DNA of 64,000 bases from CAYWWY01 sp964580185 (GCA_964580185.1 CAZOJQ010000011.1:1-64000), one strand, 5' to 3'; shown: positions 34,834 to 44,420, counted from the stretch's first letter. Translations and numbers: made by a program. The notes: generated by a model from the sequence alone, not told the origin.

Positions 34834-35693
34834 CTTTTGCCAGCATCTGCCAACTGGCCAACCTCTCAGGAATCATGCTGCACGAAGCCGTCTTGATCAG
34901 CGACATGGCAGAAAACGGAACCGACCCCGACGACACTCGGCATCAGCTCAGCTCGTACCTGTCCGTGATCCTAGAAGAAGCAGAGCTCCAGTATGGCAAA
35001 CCCCACCAAACCCTTACCGGCTTGACGGGAGATAACGCCCGTTCCCTATCTGAAGCTCAACCCAGGTATCTTTCCGAATTCACCTATATAGCAATGGTCA
35101 CCGCGCTCTCCATCGCAGAAAGCAACGCCTCGATGGGACGCGTGGTTGCTTGTCCCACCGCCGGTGCAAGCGGAGTCATTCCCGGGATTTTTCACGCATT
35201 GCGAACGCTCCACTCTATTCCCTTTAATCGCCTTTTGGAGGGCTACATCGTATGCAGCGGCATTGGCAATGTCATCGCAAGCCACGCAACCTTATCCGGA
35301 GCGGTGGGGGGGTGTCAGGCGGAGATCGGAAGCGCAGCCGCCATGGGCAGCGGCGGTTTGGTATACCTCTCGGGCGGAACCGCAGAACAAGTGGGTCACG
35401 CGGCAGCGCTGACCATCAAATCGCTTATGGGTCTCGTATGCGATCCCATCGGAGGATATGTGGAAATCCCCTGTGTGAAACGGAACGCGGTCGGAGTCAG
35501 CATCGCCATTTCTTGCGCTGAAATGGCCTTAGGCGGAGTGGAAAGCTTCGTTCCCTTCGATGAAGCAGTATGGGCCATGCAAAAAGTAGGCGCTTCTTTG
35601 AGTGAAACCCTCCGGGAAACCGGGCAAGGAGGGATCGCCATTACGCGAACGGCCAAAAGCTGGCTCAAGGAGGGCCGGCATGAAAACGAGTAA
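34830..35693 (+). CDS. sdaAA: L-serine dehydratase, iron-sulfur-dependent, alpha subunit
   Basis: A 287-residue catalytic subunit. Conserved elements are ACPTAGASGVIPG, whose Cys is a cluster ligand, SGAVGGCQAEIGSAAAM, and CDPIGGYVEIPCVKRN, which supply the other Cys residues. The oxygen-labile [4Fe-4S] cluster fits an anaerobe. Translation is coupled to sdaAB by ATGA, and the end overlaps the PPK2 gene by 14 bases. Confidence 0.95.
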   Translation: MTFASICQLANLSGIMLHEAVLISDMAENGTDPDDTRHQLSSYLSVILEEAELQYGKPHQTLTGLTGDNARSLSEAQPRYLSEFTYIAMVTALSIAESNASMGRVVACPTAGASGVIPGIFHALRTLHSIPFNRLLEGYIVCSGIGNVIASHATLSGAVGGCQAEIGSAAAMGSGGLVYLSGGTAEQVGHAAALTIKSLMGLVCDPIGGYVEIPCVKRNAVGVSIAISCAEMALGGVESFVPFDEAVWAMQKVGASLSETLRETGQGGIAITRTAKSWLKEGRHENE

Positions 35694-37143
35694 GGAACAA
35701 CGGATCGAAATCGGCCGACTCCAAAGAGCCATCAAAGACCAGAACATCCCGGTAATCATCCTGTTCGAGGGTCTGGAGACAGCAGGAATCGGCCAGCAAA
35801 TCAATCACTTGATCCAAGCTCTGGATCCACGGGGGTATCAGGTTCATTACATGCCTCGACTCACCCGTTCCGAACGACAGGTCCCATGGCTCCACCGCTT
35901 CTGGACCCGAATCCCTGCCAAAGGGCAGATCGTCGTCTTTGACCACAGCTGGTATGGATCGCTCTTCTTCTCCGACCCACCCAAAAAACCCGCCCCTCCA
36001 CAAGCCCTTCAACGAATCAACCATTTTGAACATACCCTCTGCGCGGACGGCGCCATCATAATGAAGTTCTTCCTAAAAATCTCCCAATCCGAACAAGCCA
36101 AACGATTGACCGCCCTAAGCGCGGATCCAATCTTCTCATGGAAGGTCAAAAAAAGCCACTGGAACCAACAGACCCATTTCACCCGCTATATGCAACAGAT
36201 CGAACATACCATCCAGAAGACCCACATGCTCCCCCACGCGCCTTGGGTCCTTATCGACGCCCATGACCGGAAAGAAACGCGCAGATTGATTGCCCAGACC
36301 GTCATCCAACGATTCCATCAAGCTTTGGATTCAATCCCGCTTCCCCCCGCGCTTGAACTCAAGCCTCCCGAAGGATCGATCCCGGTACAAGACCTATGGG
36401 CTGGGGTTGATCTGAATCAAAGCATATCGCGGTCAGACTACAAAACGGCCGGAAAAACCCTGCAAAAACGGATGGCAAAAATGCAATCCGATCTCTACCG
36501 GAAAAAAATCGCTATGGTGGTGGTTTACGAAGGATGGGATGCAGCGGGAAAGGGAGGAACCATCCGAAGGCTCACCCGGTTTTTGGATCCCCGAAGCTAC
36601 CAAGTCGTTCCGATCGGGGCACCCGACGACCGGGAGAAAGATCGGCATTACTTGTGGCGGTTTTGGACCCGCCTCCCCAAAGATGGATCCATTACCATAT
36701 TTGACCGTTCTTGGTATGGCCGTCTATTGGTCGAACGGGTGGAAGGATTTGCTTCAAGGAGCGAATGGCAACAAAGCTTCGCGCAGATTCGCGCATTCGA
36801 AGAAGAAATGATCCACCACGGGATCATCCTGGTGAAGTTCTGGCTCCATATTGATCCAAAAACCCAGCTCAAACGCTTTGAGTCAAGGCAACATGACGAA
36901 ACCCGGCAATGGAAGATAACCGAAGAGGACTGGCGTAATCGAGAACAATGGGCCGCTTATGAAGAAGCCCTTGATGATGTCTTTCGATACACGCACACGC
37001 CGCTCGCTCCATGGACCATCCTGGCGTCCAACTGCAAGCGTTCGGCGCGCCTTCAAGCGTTGCGCAGAGTGTACGAAACCTATCGCTCTCGAATATCCAT
37101 ACCGCCGAACAAAACGAGCGCGCGCACAGTAAATGGGGGTTGA
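35680..37143 (+). CDS. Tandem-domain polyphosphate kinase 2 (polyphosphate:AMP phosphotransferase type)
   Basis: A 487-residue protein of two PPK2 domains (about 10-225 and 250-480). The C-terminal domain has an intact Walker A (EGWDAAGKGGT) and Walker B-like FDRSWYGR. The N-terminal copy reads EGLETAGIGQQI, so the P-loop Lys is lost, with FDHSWYGS as the second motif. This one-dead, one-active layout is typical of class II PPK2 enzymes, which phosphorylate AMP with polyphosphate. The ATG at 35680 follows AAGGAGGGCC. The last 64 bases overlap, antisense, the 3' end of the LiaF-like gene. Confidence 0.93.
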   Translation: MKTSKEQRIEIGRLQRAIKDQNIPVIILFEGLETAGIGQQINHLIQALDPRGYQVHYMPRLTRSERQVPWLHRFWTRIPAKGQIVVFDHSWYGSLFFSDPPKKPAPPQALQRINHFEHTLCADGAIIMKFFLKISQSEQAKRLTALSADPIFSWKVKKSHWNQQTHFTRYMQQIEHTIQKTHMLPHAPWVLIDAHDRKETRRLIAQTVIQRFHQALDSIPLPPALELKPPEGSIPVQDLWAGVDLNQSISRSDYKTAGKTLQKRMAKMQSDLYRKKIAMVVVYEGWDAAGKGGTIRRLTRFLDPRSYQVVPIGAPDDREKDRHYLWRFWTRLPKDGSITIFDRSWYGRLLVERVEGFASRSEWQQSFAQIRAFEEEMIHHGIILVKFWLHIDPKTQLKRFESRQHDETRQWKITEEDWRNREQWAAYEEALDDVFRYTHTPLAPWTILASNCKRSARLQALRRVYETYRSRISIPPNKTSARTVNGG

Positions 37144-37781
37144 TTGGGATCGGAGGCTTCGGTCTTCCTGGTCTTATTGTCCCAACCGCCAAACAAGGGC
37201 AACCCGGCTACGTGGGCTTTCCAGCCTTTGGGAACGTAGATGTTTACCCCACCAAACGCCACAAAAACATCAAGCACAGCGCCCTTTTCATCGAGTTTGG
37301 CCTCGGTCAGATCGATATCCGCCCCGCCGAACATCGCCGCAGCAAACCCCCCCTTGAAATGCTCGGAAAACACTTTGGGGCTGGGTCCGGAAAATAGGGC
37401 AAACACTTGAATATAGTCGTTTCGAGAACTTTGATCCGCGCCTACGCGCATCCGGGAAAACAAGATCCACACCCCAAGCAAAATCAGAATCAGGGCCCAG
37501 AATACTCCCCAGAAATTGACTGTGAAGAGCGCCAAGCGGTTAAACAGCAGAAGGGCACCCACCAAAATGACGATACTCGAAGCGATGATCGACAACGACT
37601 TCGTCAACAGCTGGATCACACCGACCCCAACAATCAGGATCGGCCACCATCGACTGAACACATACCCAAAGTCCCACACGCCAAATTGCTGGAGCAAAAA
37701 CCCGCCTCCAACCACCAACAAAGAAATCCCTAAAAACAGTTTGATCATGTTCGCCCGAACAAAAACGACTGGTTCTTTCAT
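37080..37781 (-). CDS. LiaF-like membrane protein (cell-wall-active antibiotic response)
   Basis: A 233-residue protein with about four hydrophobic N-terminal helices (15-110), for example LFLGISLLVVGGGFLLQQFG and ALLLFNRLALFTVNFWGVFW. A C-terminal LiaF-like beta domain (about 140-233) shows the repeated FGGADIDL / FGGVNIYVPKGW / LFGGMDI pattern. In Firmicutes LiaF restrains a two-component envelope-stress system. No histidine kinase or response regulator is nearby, so its role here is unclear. It is third in the pulA operon and ends inside the convergent PPK2 gene. Confidence 0.82.
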   Translation of the reverse strand: MKEPVVFVRANMIKLFLGISLLVVGGGFLLQQFGVWDFGYVFSRWWPILIVGVGVIQLLTKSLSIIASSIVILVGALLLFNRLALFTVNFWGVFWALILILLGVWILFSRMRVGADQSSRNDYIQVFALFSGPSPKVFSEHFKGGFAAAMFGGADIDLTEAKLDEKGAVLDVFVAFGGVNIYVPKGWKAHVAGLPLFGGWDNKTRKTEASDPNQPPFTVRALVLFGGMDIRER

Positions 37782-37825
37782 CCTTTCACCCCCATTTGGA
37801 TTCTGTTGTATGACAAAAGGCCCGA

Positions 37826-39121
37826 TCAAAGAGTCGATCGGACCACGATCGGTGTTGAGATGATCAAAACCTGATCGTCATGATCACCTATATAATGCAA
37901 TTCCATAAACACCGCCATATAGGGGAAAATAGATGAGAGCAGTGTAAATGTCAGCGCTTCCCCCTCCAAAACCTGCATTGGTTGGCTAATCCATGTCCTT
38001 TTCCGGAAATCTCTTGTGGGCGATGGACAGATCAACGCCCGCGCCCGAATCAATCGAAAATGGCTTTCCGTTTCCAAAATCCGGCGCACCTCCAATGTTG
38101 ACCCATCAAAGGTCCAATCAAAATCCGGCAATTGGATCCCCCGATGGACATGGTCAACCATCGCGCGAATGGCCATTAACGGCCGATAGATTTCCATATC
38201 ATGACCCGCGTTTGGCACATAGACCATCTTCGCGTACCCCGGCAGATCGTTCAAGTAAAACTGCCAAGACTCGGCATGCCAATACGGATCGTTGGCGCCC
38301 ACTGGAATCAGTTTGGGCATCGTCAAAAACCTTCGATAGATATAGGGATCCACCAGCTCTCGAAGCAAGCTGCCTTCCGGACTGCCCAGCTGTTCATGCA
38401 ATCCGAGTTCTGTATACTCGCTGATCTCATCGGAGTAATCCCCGTAGGCCTTCATCTGAAAATCCAACTGAGCGGGAAAGTTCAGAAAATCGTAAGCCAT
38501 CGGCACGATTCCACTTACGCGATCATCGACCACGGCTGTGAGATAGGTCGTCCATCCCCGTTTCGATCCGCCTGCCAACACAAACTGGCGTGTCCCATAC
38601 TCCTCTTGCATCCAGTTCATCAGCCGGATGACCGAACGAACCATGGGCAAAAGCAATGGCCAACGGTCATCGCCGGTTTCCAAGTATTGATCGAATGTGT
38701 ACGCAATCAGATAATCTTCGCGCAACCCACCGAATAACGGTTGGTTGGGAATATCATATAAAGCGGCGGTCACAATTCCATGATCGACCGCGACACTCCG
38801 CACTGCTTCCTGGGTCCTGGGATCGGAGCGAAAACTTCCGGTGATAAAGATCATTCCGGTTTCAAATTGGACACCGTTCGGATGCGCTACCACAACATGA
38901 TTGATCCAATCAATGCCCTGCCAGTGCTGTGTGGCCAATTGAACCACCATCTGGAGACCCAAATCATCCTCTGAAACCTCCAAGACCGTTGCTTGTGGCA
39001 CATAATCATAATCGCCTTCGGCTCGAAGGAACGCGCGAAAATCCAACGCAAACAACCCCCCCATCGACACACAAATCATTACAACCAAACATACCCTTTT
39101 GTACCCGACCGTCTCCTTCAA
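37826..39121 (-). CDS. PqaA-like (PhoPQ-activated pathogenicity-related) alpha/beta hydrolase
   Basis: A 431-residue exported protein with a signal peptide or anchor at the N-terminus (VCLVVMICVSMGGLFALDF). It belongs to the PhoPQ-activated PqaA family of alpha/beta-hydrolase-like proteins. The nucleophile elbow is AGGSKRGWT near residue 195, and YVPNAGHDM supplies the His. Substrates of the family are unknown. The TTG start follows GGAGGGATAGTCC, with three bases separating it from pulA. Confidence 0.86.
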   Translation of the reverse strand: MKETVGYKRVCLVVMICVSMGGLFALDFRAFLRAEGDYDYVPQATVLEVSEDDLGLQMVVQLATQHWQGIDWINHVVVAHPNGVQFETGMIFITGSFRSDPRTQEAVRSVAVDHGIVTAALYDIPNQPLFGGLREDYLIAYTFDQYLETGDDRWPLLLPMVRSVIRLMNWMQEEYGTRQFVLAGGSKRGWTTYLTAVVDDRVSGIVPMAYDFLNFPAQLDFQMKAYGDYSDEISEYTELGLHEQLGSPEGSLLRELVDPYIYRRFLTMPKLIPVGANDPYWHAESWQFYLNDLPGYAKMVYVPNAGHDMEIYRPLMAIRAMVDHVHRGIQLPDFDWTFDGSTLEVRRILETESHFRLIRARALICPSPTRDFRKRTWISQPMQVLEGEALTFTLLSSIFPYMAVFMELHYIGDHDDQVLIISTPIVVRSTL

Positions 39122-39124
39122 GGA

Positions 39125-41353
39125 CTATCCCTCCCAAACTGCGATTGTGCCAGAAATCGAATCCACCATCAAACCCTCGTCTTGGGCAATCCCAAGAAGA
39201 TCGTCTCCTGCGTGCAAACCATTAACCACGATTCGCCATCGTCCGGGAGGAATCGAAAAAAGCTGATTCTGCGCTTGTCCGTTAATGGCCACTAGCACTC
39301 GTTCCCACGAATCGATCCCAGTCCCGTTATATTGAAGCAGGATCCCTCCTTCAAAAAGGTCCAGCAGTTCGACCCGCTGAGTCACTTCATCCTGAGTGGA
39401 AAGCCGGAATATGGGGTGCTGCTTGCGAATACCAATCAGACTGCGGTAATAGGAAAAAAGTTCATAGTACACAAACTTTCGATTCCAATCGATCTGGTTG
39501 ACCCCGTCGCCTGCATTGTACGAGTTGGTATGGCCCCCTTTGCTGCGGAGCAACTCTTCTCCCCCGTGCAGAAACGGAACCCCTTGGCTCAACAAAAGAA
39601 TCAGCGCAATCAACTTGTTCCTCTGAACAATCTCGTCCATCGAAGCCCCGGGAAGGCTCTTCACCAACTTGTCATACAAAGTCAAATTGTCATGACACGC
39701 GCTGTAATTGATCGACTCTCGAGGATGAAGGGCGAAATCGGGATCGGTTTCCGGAAAGTCCACACTCCCCACGAGCCCTTTCAGCACATGTGTTGTGTGA
39801 TAAAGCGCCCCACTGGCAAACCCGATCGATTCATCATCCGGCCTACCTTTCAGCGCATCGCGAAACCGATCATTGAACACAGCCATCCGCATATCTCGCT
39901 GCGCTCCCTTGAAAAAGAGGTTCGACCCCTCTAATTGCGAAGCCCCCGCGGTCCATGGCTCCCCATAGATCAAAGCCGATGGGTTCAGCGCATGCGCTCT
40001 CTCTTCCACAGCGCGCGCCGTCTCCCGATCGGTCAATGCCAACAGATCCATCCGAAACCCATCGACATGATACTCCTCCAGCCAATGCGCAATGCTATCC
40101 ACAATGTACTTCCGGACCATCGGTCGCTCCGAAGCAATCTCATTTCCGCAACCTGATCCGTTGGAGTAGCTTCCATCCGGGTTCAAGCGGTAAAAGTATC
40201 CCGGAACAATCTGATCAAAGGTAGAATCTCCTCGGCGAAAAGTATGATTGTACACCACATCCATAACCAGCCCGATCCCTTGCTCATGCAAGCTTCGAAC
40301 CATCCCCTTCATCTCCCGCACTCGTATGACCGGATCAGAGGGATCGGTTGCGTACTGGCCTTCCGGCACCGAATAACACTCCGGGTCGTACCCCCAATTA
40401 TAGGCATTCGGATCTCGCTCATCCACCGATCCAAAATCTTGGATGGGCAGCAAGTGCAGATGGGTAATCCCCAGTTCTATGAGATGATCCAAGACCGTTG
40501 CCTGCTGATGTTCATTCTGAGTGCCAATTTCAGTCAACCCTCGGAACTTCCCTTTTCGGACAATCCCCGAACCAGGGTGCATGGTCAAATCCCGAACATG
40601 CGTTTCATACACCACTGCATCGGTCATCTGTTCAAAACCTTGCAACGGTCGATCCGACTCCCACCGTTTCGGATGGGTCAACTCCATATCCAAAATCACC
40701 GATCGACCGGAATTCACGGTTAGAGAAAGGCTGTGCGGATCAAGGGTTTCCTGGATCCGTCCTTCGACATCGACGCCAAAGGTGTAGCTCATTCCATGGA
40801 GATCCCCTTCCACACGCGTTTCCCACACCCCGTGATCGGTTCGATTCATATCGATCTGTCGATGCCCTTCGCGGCTCTCATAATCGGGATAGAGATTCAC
40901 GCGCGCCCCCCGGGCTGTTGGAGCCCAAAGACGGAACAACGTTCGCTCTTTGCTGTACGAAGGCCATAAAGACCCCGGAAAGAACAGCTCAGGATGATCC
41001 AGAATCCTCCGTTTTCGGACGGGCAAGACTTGAGGCATAAGCAACGAATGGGGATCAAAGCACTCCAACCACAACCTTCGGTCCAACCACCGTTTCCATC
41101 CCCATTCAAAACGACCCCGCAGCAAGATCAACCCACATCCCAACAAATGGTCGAAATAGGCCTTTGCATGCGTAGGAGGCAAAAGCGTAACAGACTCAAT
41201 CAGAAAAGCCGGGGTTGAGGGCTCCTCCCAGATTCGAAGACTCAATCCTTCCAGGGAAGAAACCCCGCCCCGATAGGAAACAACAACCTCTTCCTCCCCT
41301 TCCCAAAACGCAGCCAAAAATTCCAAACCAACCTCCCCATCATTCATGCACAT
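39125..41353 (-). CDS. pulA: Type I pullulanase (GH13)
   Basis: A glycoside hydrolase of about 742 residues that cleaves alpha-1,6 branches in pullulan, glycogen and amylopectin. The diagnostic pullulanase motif YNWGYDPECYSVPEGQY is present. GH13 catalytic regions are GFRMDLLA (nucleophile Asp), YGEPWT (acid/base Glu) and YSACHDN (stabilising Asp). A CBM48-like domain precedes the barrel. No signal peptide is seen, so it probably debranches imported or stored glucans in the cytoplasm. The start is uncertain: ATG 41353 or 41347, or a nearly leaderless TTG at 41380. Confidence 0.94.
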   Translation of the reverse strand: MCMNDGEVGLEFLAAFWEGEEEVVVSYRGGVSSLEGLSLRIWEEPSTPAFLIESVTLLPPTHAKAYFDHLLGCGLILLRGRFEWGWKRWLDRRLWLECFDPHSLLMPQVLPVRKRRILDHPELFFPGSLWPSYSKERTLFRLWAPTARGARVNLYPDYESREGHRQIDMNRTDHGVWETRVEGDLHGMSYTFGVDVEGRIQETLDPHSLSLTVNSGRSVILDMELTHPKRWESDRPLQGFEQMTDAVVYETHVRDLTMHPGSGIVRKGKFRGLTEIGTQNEHQQATVLDHLIELGITHLHLLPIQDFGSVDERDPNAYNWGYDPECYSVPEGQYATDPSDPVIRVREMKGMVRSLHEQGIGLVMDVVYNHTFRRGDSTFDQIVPGYFYRLNPDGSYSNGSGCGNEIASERPMVRKYIVDSIAHWLEEYHVDGFRMDLLALTDRETARAVEERAHALNPSALIYGEPWTAGASQLEGSNLFFKGAQRDMRMAVFNDRFRDALKGRPDDESIGFASGALYHTTHVLKGLVGSVDFPETDPDFALHPRESINYSACHDNLTLYDKLVKSLPGASMDEIVQRNKLIALILLLSQGVPFLHGGEELLRSKGGHTNSYNAGDGVNQIDWNRKFVYYELFSYYRSLIGIRKQHPIFRLSTQDEVTQRVELLDLFEGGILLQYNGTGIDSWERVLVAINGQAQNQLFSIPPGRWRIVVNGLHAGDDLLGIAQDEGLMVDSISGTIAVWEG

Positions 41354-41389
41354 CGGTTCCAAGCTATTCTTTCGATTCAAACCACACTG

Positions 41390-41398
41390 ATTATATCA
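41390..41398 (-). promoter_or_regulatory. Extended -10 promoter of the pulA operon
   Basis: The minus strand reads TGATATAAT just upstream of pulA. It lies 28 bases from the plus-strand TGGTATAAT of the phosphate transporter, forming another back-to-back promoter pair. Confidence 0.6.
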
Positions 41399-41426
41399 TA
41401 CCCCACACACACGGCAGAAAAAAACA

Positions 41427-41435
41427 TGGTATAAT
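41427..41435 (+). promoter_or_regulatory. Extended -10 promoter of the phosphate transporter
   Basis: TGGTATAAT is 23 bases upstream of the ATG at 41459, with GAGGAGGAGGT as ribosome binding site. Confidence 0.65.
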
Positions 41436-41458
41436 ACGCTCCGAGAGGAGGAGGTCCT

Positions 41459-42661
41459 ATGTTGATTCTCGCAGCTGTGATCGGATTTGCCCTGGCTTTT
41501 TCCATCGGTGCGAATGACGTTGCCAATTCGATGGCCACAGCCGTGGGCGCCAAGGCCATTTCTCCCAAACAAGCGGTATGGATCGCGGCAATCCTGGAGT
41601 TTGCAGGCGCAGTACTGTTTGGTTCCTTTGTCGTTTCCACCATCATGAAAGGGATCATTCGCTGGGATGTCATCACCGACCCAAACACTCTCATGCTCGG
41701 TTCCCTTTCCGCTCTGATCGCCACCACCATCTGGATCCTTGTGGCTACCTTCAAAGCCATGCCCATCTCCACAACACACTCCATTGTCGGGGGCATGATT
41801 GGCTTCGGCATCGTATCATCCGGACTGGGCGCAATCCATTGGACTTCCGTACTCATGATCGTCATCACTTGGCTGATCTCTCCGATCCTGGGTGGGCTTC
41901 TTTCCTACTCCATCTTCCGGGTAATCCAACTCTTGATCACTCATCGGAAAGATCCCAACCACCTCGTAAAAAAGAGAAGTCCGATCTTTGTTGGAATCAC
42001 GATAGCCGTGATTGCCTTTCTCTTGTTCTTCAAGTCGATGCAGCAACCACTTGGCCCATCCATCTTCTATGCGTTTATTGTGTCCTTCTTTTCCTATATC
42101 ATCAGCGCAATCTGGATCGCCCGAATCTCGATCGATCTCAAAAAGAAACGAAACCCGGTCCAACAGATATTTCGCCGATTACAGGTGATCACTTCCTGCT
42201 ATGTCGCCTTCTCTCATGGGGCCAATGACGTGGCCAATGCAATCGGCCCAGTCGCGCTTATTTTTGCTGTCCTGACCACTGGCGTCGCAGCATCCGAGAC
42301 GACCATACCAATCGAAATCCTTCTCATGGGCGGAATCGGGATCTCATTGGGAGTTGCCCTCTTGGGGAAAAGGGTCATGCACACCGTAGGCCACAACATC
42401 ACCCGCATCAACAACACCCGCGGGTACGCCATCGATTTTGGAGCGGCAACCACCGTCCTGTTGGCTTCGGTCTTCGGATTCCCCGTATCCACAACCCACA
42501 CCGTGGTCGGCGCTGTTACAGGCATCGGCATGGCCCGGGGCAAGCATATGGTCAACTGGAAAGTCCTGCGGAATGTCGTCCTATCATGGCTCATCACCGT
42601 GCCCCTTGTAGCAGCCTGTTCCGGGCTGGTATTCTGGATCTTGCGGCAAGCGGGCCTGTAG
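41459..42661 (+). CDS. pit: Low-affinity inorganic phosphate transporter (PiT family)
   Basis: A 400-residue membrane protein with about ten helices and the inverted-repeat PiT signature GANDVAN in both halves (GANDVANSMATAVG near residue 18 and GANDVANAIGP near residue 258). Each half also carries a STTHS/T motif. It cotransports phosphate with H+ or Na+, often as a metal-phosphate complex. No PhoU-like DUF47 gene, a frequent partner, is adjacent. Phosphate import could support the PPK2 and polyphosphate metabolism nearby, but they are not co-transcribed. Confidence 0.95.
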   Translation: MLILAAVIGFALAFSIGANDVANSMATAVGAKAISPKQAVWIAAILEFAGAVLFGSFVVSTIMKGIIRWDVITDPNTLMLGSLSALIATTIWILVATFKAMPISTTHSIVGGMIGFGIVSSGLGAIHWTSVLMIVITWLISPILGGLLSYSIFRVIQLLITHRKDPNHLVKKRSPIFVGITIAVIAFLLFFKSMQQPLGPSIFYAFIVSFFSYIISAIWIARISIDLKKKRNPVQQIFRRLQVITSCYVAFSHGANDVANAIGPVALIFAVLTTGVAASETTIPIEILLMGGIGISLGVALLGKRVMHTVGHNITRINNTRGYAIDFGAATTVLLASVFGFPVSTTHTVVGAVTGIGMARGKHMVNWKVLRNVVLSWLITVPLVAACSGLVFWILRQAGL

Positions 42662-42720
42662 AGCGCCCCTTTGATCTCTTGCGTTTTTATCCTTATCCCT
42701 TGGGTGTGTGATCCTTCTTG

Positions 42721-42729
42721 TGGTATAAT
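42721..42729 (+). promoter_or_regulatory. Extended -10 promoter of the AAA-ATPase/PDDEXK gene
   Basis: TGGTATAAT lies 40 bases before the ATG at 42769, so this orphan gene has its own promoter. Confidence 0.65.
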
Positions 42730-42768
42730 CTTTCCGAACGCGATTATCCTTTGCGACGGAGGGAGTGT

Positions 42769-44361
42769 ATGAAGAAACTTCCGGTGGGGTTACAGGACTT
42801 TCGGTATATGAGGGAAAACGGATTTGTTTATGTGGATAAGACCCCTTTTCTGTATGAAATGATCGATTTGGGCAAGTTCTATTTTCTCTCTCGACCCCGA
42901 AGGTTTGGAAAGTCCTTGACCGTATCTACCTTGAAATATCTGTTCCAAGGCGAAAAAGCCCTTTTCGAAGACACCTGGATCTATGACCGGTGGGATTGGA
43001 ATACCCAGTTCCCTGTAGTCCATATCAGTATGACCGAGGTGGATACCCAAGGACCTGACTCAGTGATACAGGGATTGATCTTTCAAATCCAGCGGATCGC
43101 TGATTCCTTTGAACTCTCTTTGAAGCAGGATCATTACAAGTATGCCTTCAGCGAGTTGTTGGCCAAGCTTTCCAAAGAAGAACGGGTTGTTTTGCTAATC
43201 GACGAGTACGACAAGCCCATTCTGGACCATCTGCATGAACCAGAGAAGGCTGATGCGGTTCGTAATGTGCTTCGAACCTTTTATTCCACCATAAAAGATG
43301 CCGATCCCCATCTCCGCTTTGTCTTTATCACCGGAATTACTAAGTTTACCAAGGCGGGCGTCTTTTCTACTTTAAACAATCTGGACGATATCACCTTCCA
43401 AGATCCCTTTGCCACCATGCTCGGATATACCCAGCAAGAACTGGAAGCGGATTTCTCGGAATACATCGATGCCGCTGCCCGCAAGCTGGGTCAAGTACGA
43501 CAAGCCTTCCTGGATGATTTACGCCGGTACTACAACGGCTTTTCTTTCGATGGACAAAGATTTGTGTACAATCCTTTCTCAGTGTTGGGGTTCTTCAAGG
43601 ACAATCGGTACCGCAACTACTGGTTTGAATCGGGGTCCCCCTACTTTCTGGGCCAGTACATCCGCGCCCACCAGATCGAGTTTGACAAACTCACCGATCA
43701 TTCGGTAACCGAGAGTATCTTCAGCAGCTATGAGATCGAGAAGGCGCCCCCCGAAAGCTTTTTGGTTCAATCAGGATATCTGACTTTCAAGAGTTATGAC
43801 AAAGAATTGGGGTACGCTTTGGACTTTCCCAACCAAGAGGTGAAGGACGCTTTCAATCATCTGATTCTGCTGCATTCCTACAGGCTCGATAACCAACAAG
43901 CCAACCTGATTCGAAAGTCGATCATTGAAGGATTGAGAAGCCGTGATTTTGCCAAGATCTTTACGCAGATGCAGCAAGTCTTTTCGGCCATACCGTATCA
44001 CTTGTACCTGGACCGCAAAGAAAAATCACAGGAAGCAAAAATACCCGAGCGGTTGGAACGCTACTATCACACCGCGCTCTTGACCCTTCTGTGGGGATGC
44101 GGAATTGACGCGGTGGCGGAAGAACCGACCAATCTCGGCCGGAGCGACCTTGTGATTCGATACGGAACGGATCTCTGGATCCTGGAGTTGAAGAAAGCGC
44201 CAAACAGCCAAGAAGCAAAGCAATCGGCCCAACTCGGTTTGGAGCAGATCAAGCAAAAAGGATACGGATCCATGTACAAAGGCCGTCCTTTGTTTTTGGT
44301 GGGGATCGGAATCGATGAAGAAAACCGCAATCTTGGTTGCTTTGCATTGGAGCCGGTATAG
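42769..44361 (+). CDS. AAA-ATPase-like protein with PD-(D/E)XK nuclease-like C-terminus
   Basis: A 530-residue protein of the family annotated as AAA-ATPase-like plus PDDEXK_9 (formerly DUF1703). The N-terminus shows the family's GLQDFRYMRENGFVYVDKT and the P-loop-like RPRRFGKSLT. Walker B is VVLLIDEYDKPILD, followed by FVFITGITKF. The C-terminal domain has DLVIRYGTDLWILELKK, a PD-(D/E)XK-type core with D and ExK. These genes are often multicopy and patchily distributed; their role (mobile, defence or otherwise) is unresolved. It stands alone behind its own promoter, with GGAGGGAG as ribosome binding site. Confidence 0.88.
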   Translation: MKKLPVGLQDFRYMRENGFVYVDKTPFLYEMIDLGKFYFLSRPRRFGKSLTVSTLKYLFQGEKALFEDTWIYDRWDWNTQFPVVHISMTEVDTQGPDSVIQGLIFQIQRIADSFELSLKQDHYKYAFSELLAKLSKEERVVLLIDEYDKPILDHLHEPEKADAVRNVLRTFYSTIKDADPHLRFVFITGITKFTKAGVFSTLNNLDDITFQDPFATMLGYTQQELEADFSEYIDAAARKLGQVRQAFLDDLRRYYNGFSFDGQRFVYNPFSVLGFFKDNRYRNYWFESGSPYFLGQYIRAHQIEFDKLTDHSVTESIFSSYEIEKAPPESFLVQSGYLTFKSYDKELGYALDFPNQEVKDAFNHLILLHSYRLDNQQANLIRKSIIEGLRSRDFAKIFTQMQQVFSAIPYHLYLDRKEKSQEAKIPERLERYYHTALLTLLWGCGIDAVAEEPTNLGRSDLVIRYGTDLWILELKKAPNSQEAKQSAQLGLEQIKQKGYGSMYKGRPLFLVGIGIDEENRNLGCFALEPV

Positions 44362-44420
44362 GGGTGAGCCCTTATACCCAAGCTGCATCCACACCCATCC
44401 ATCCGTTTTTGAGCCGATTG

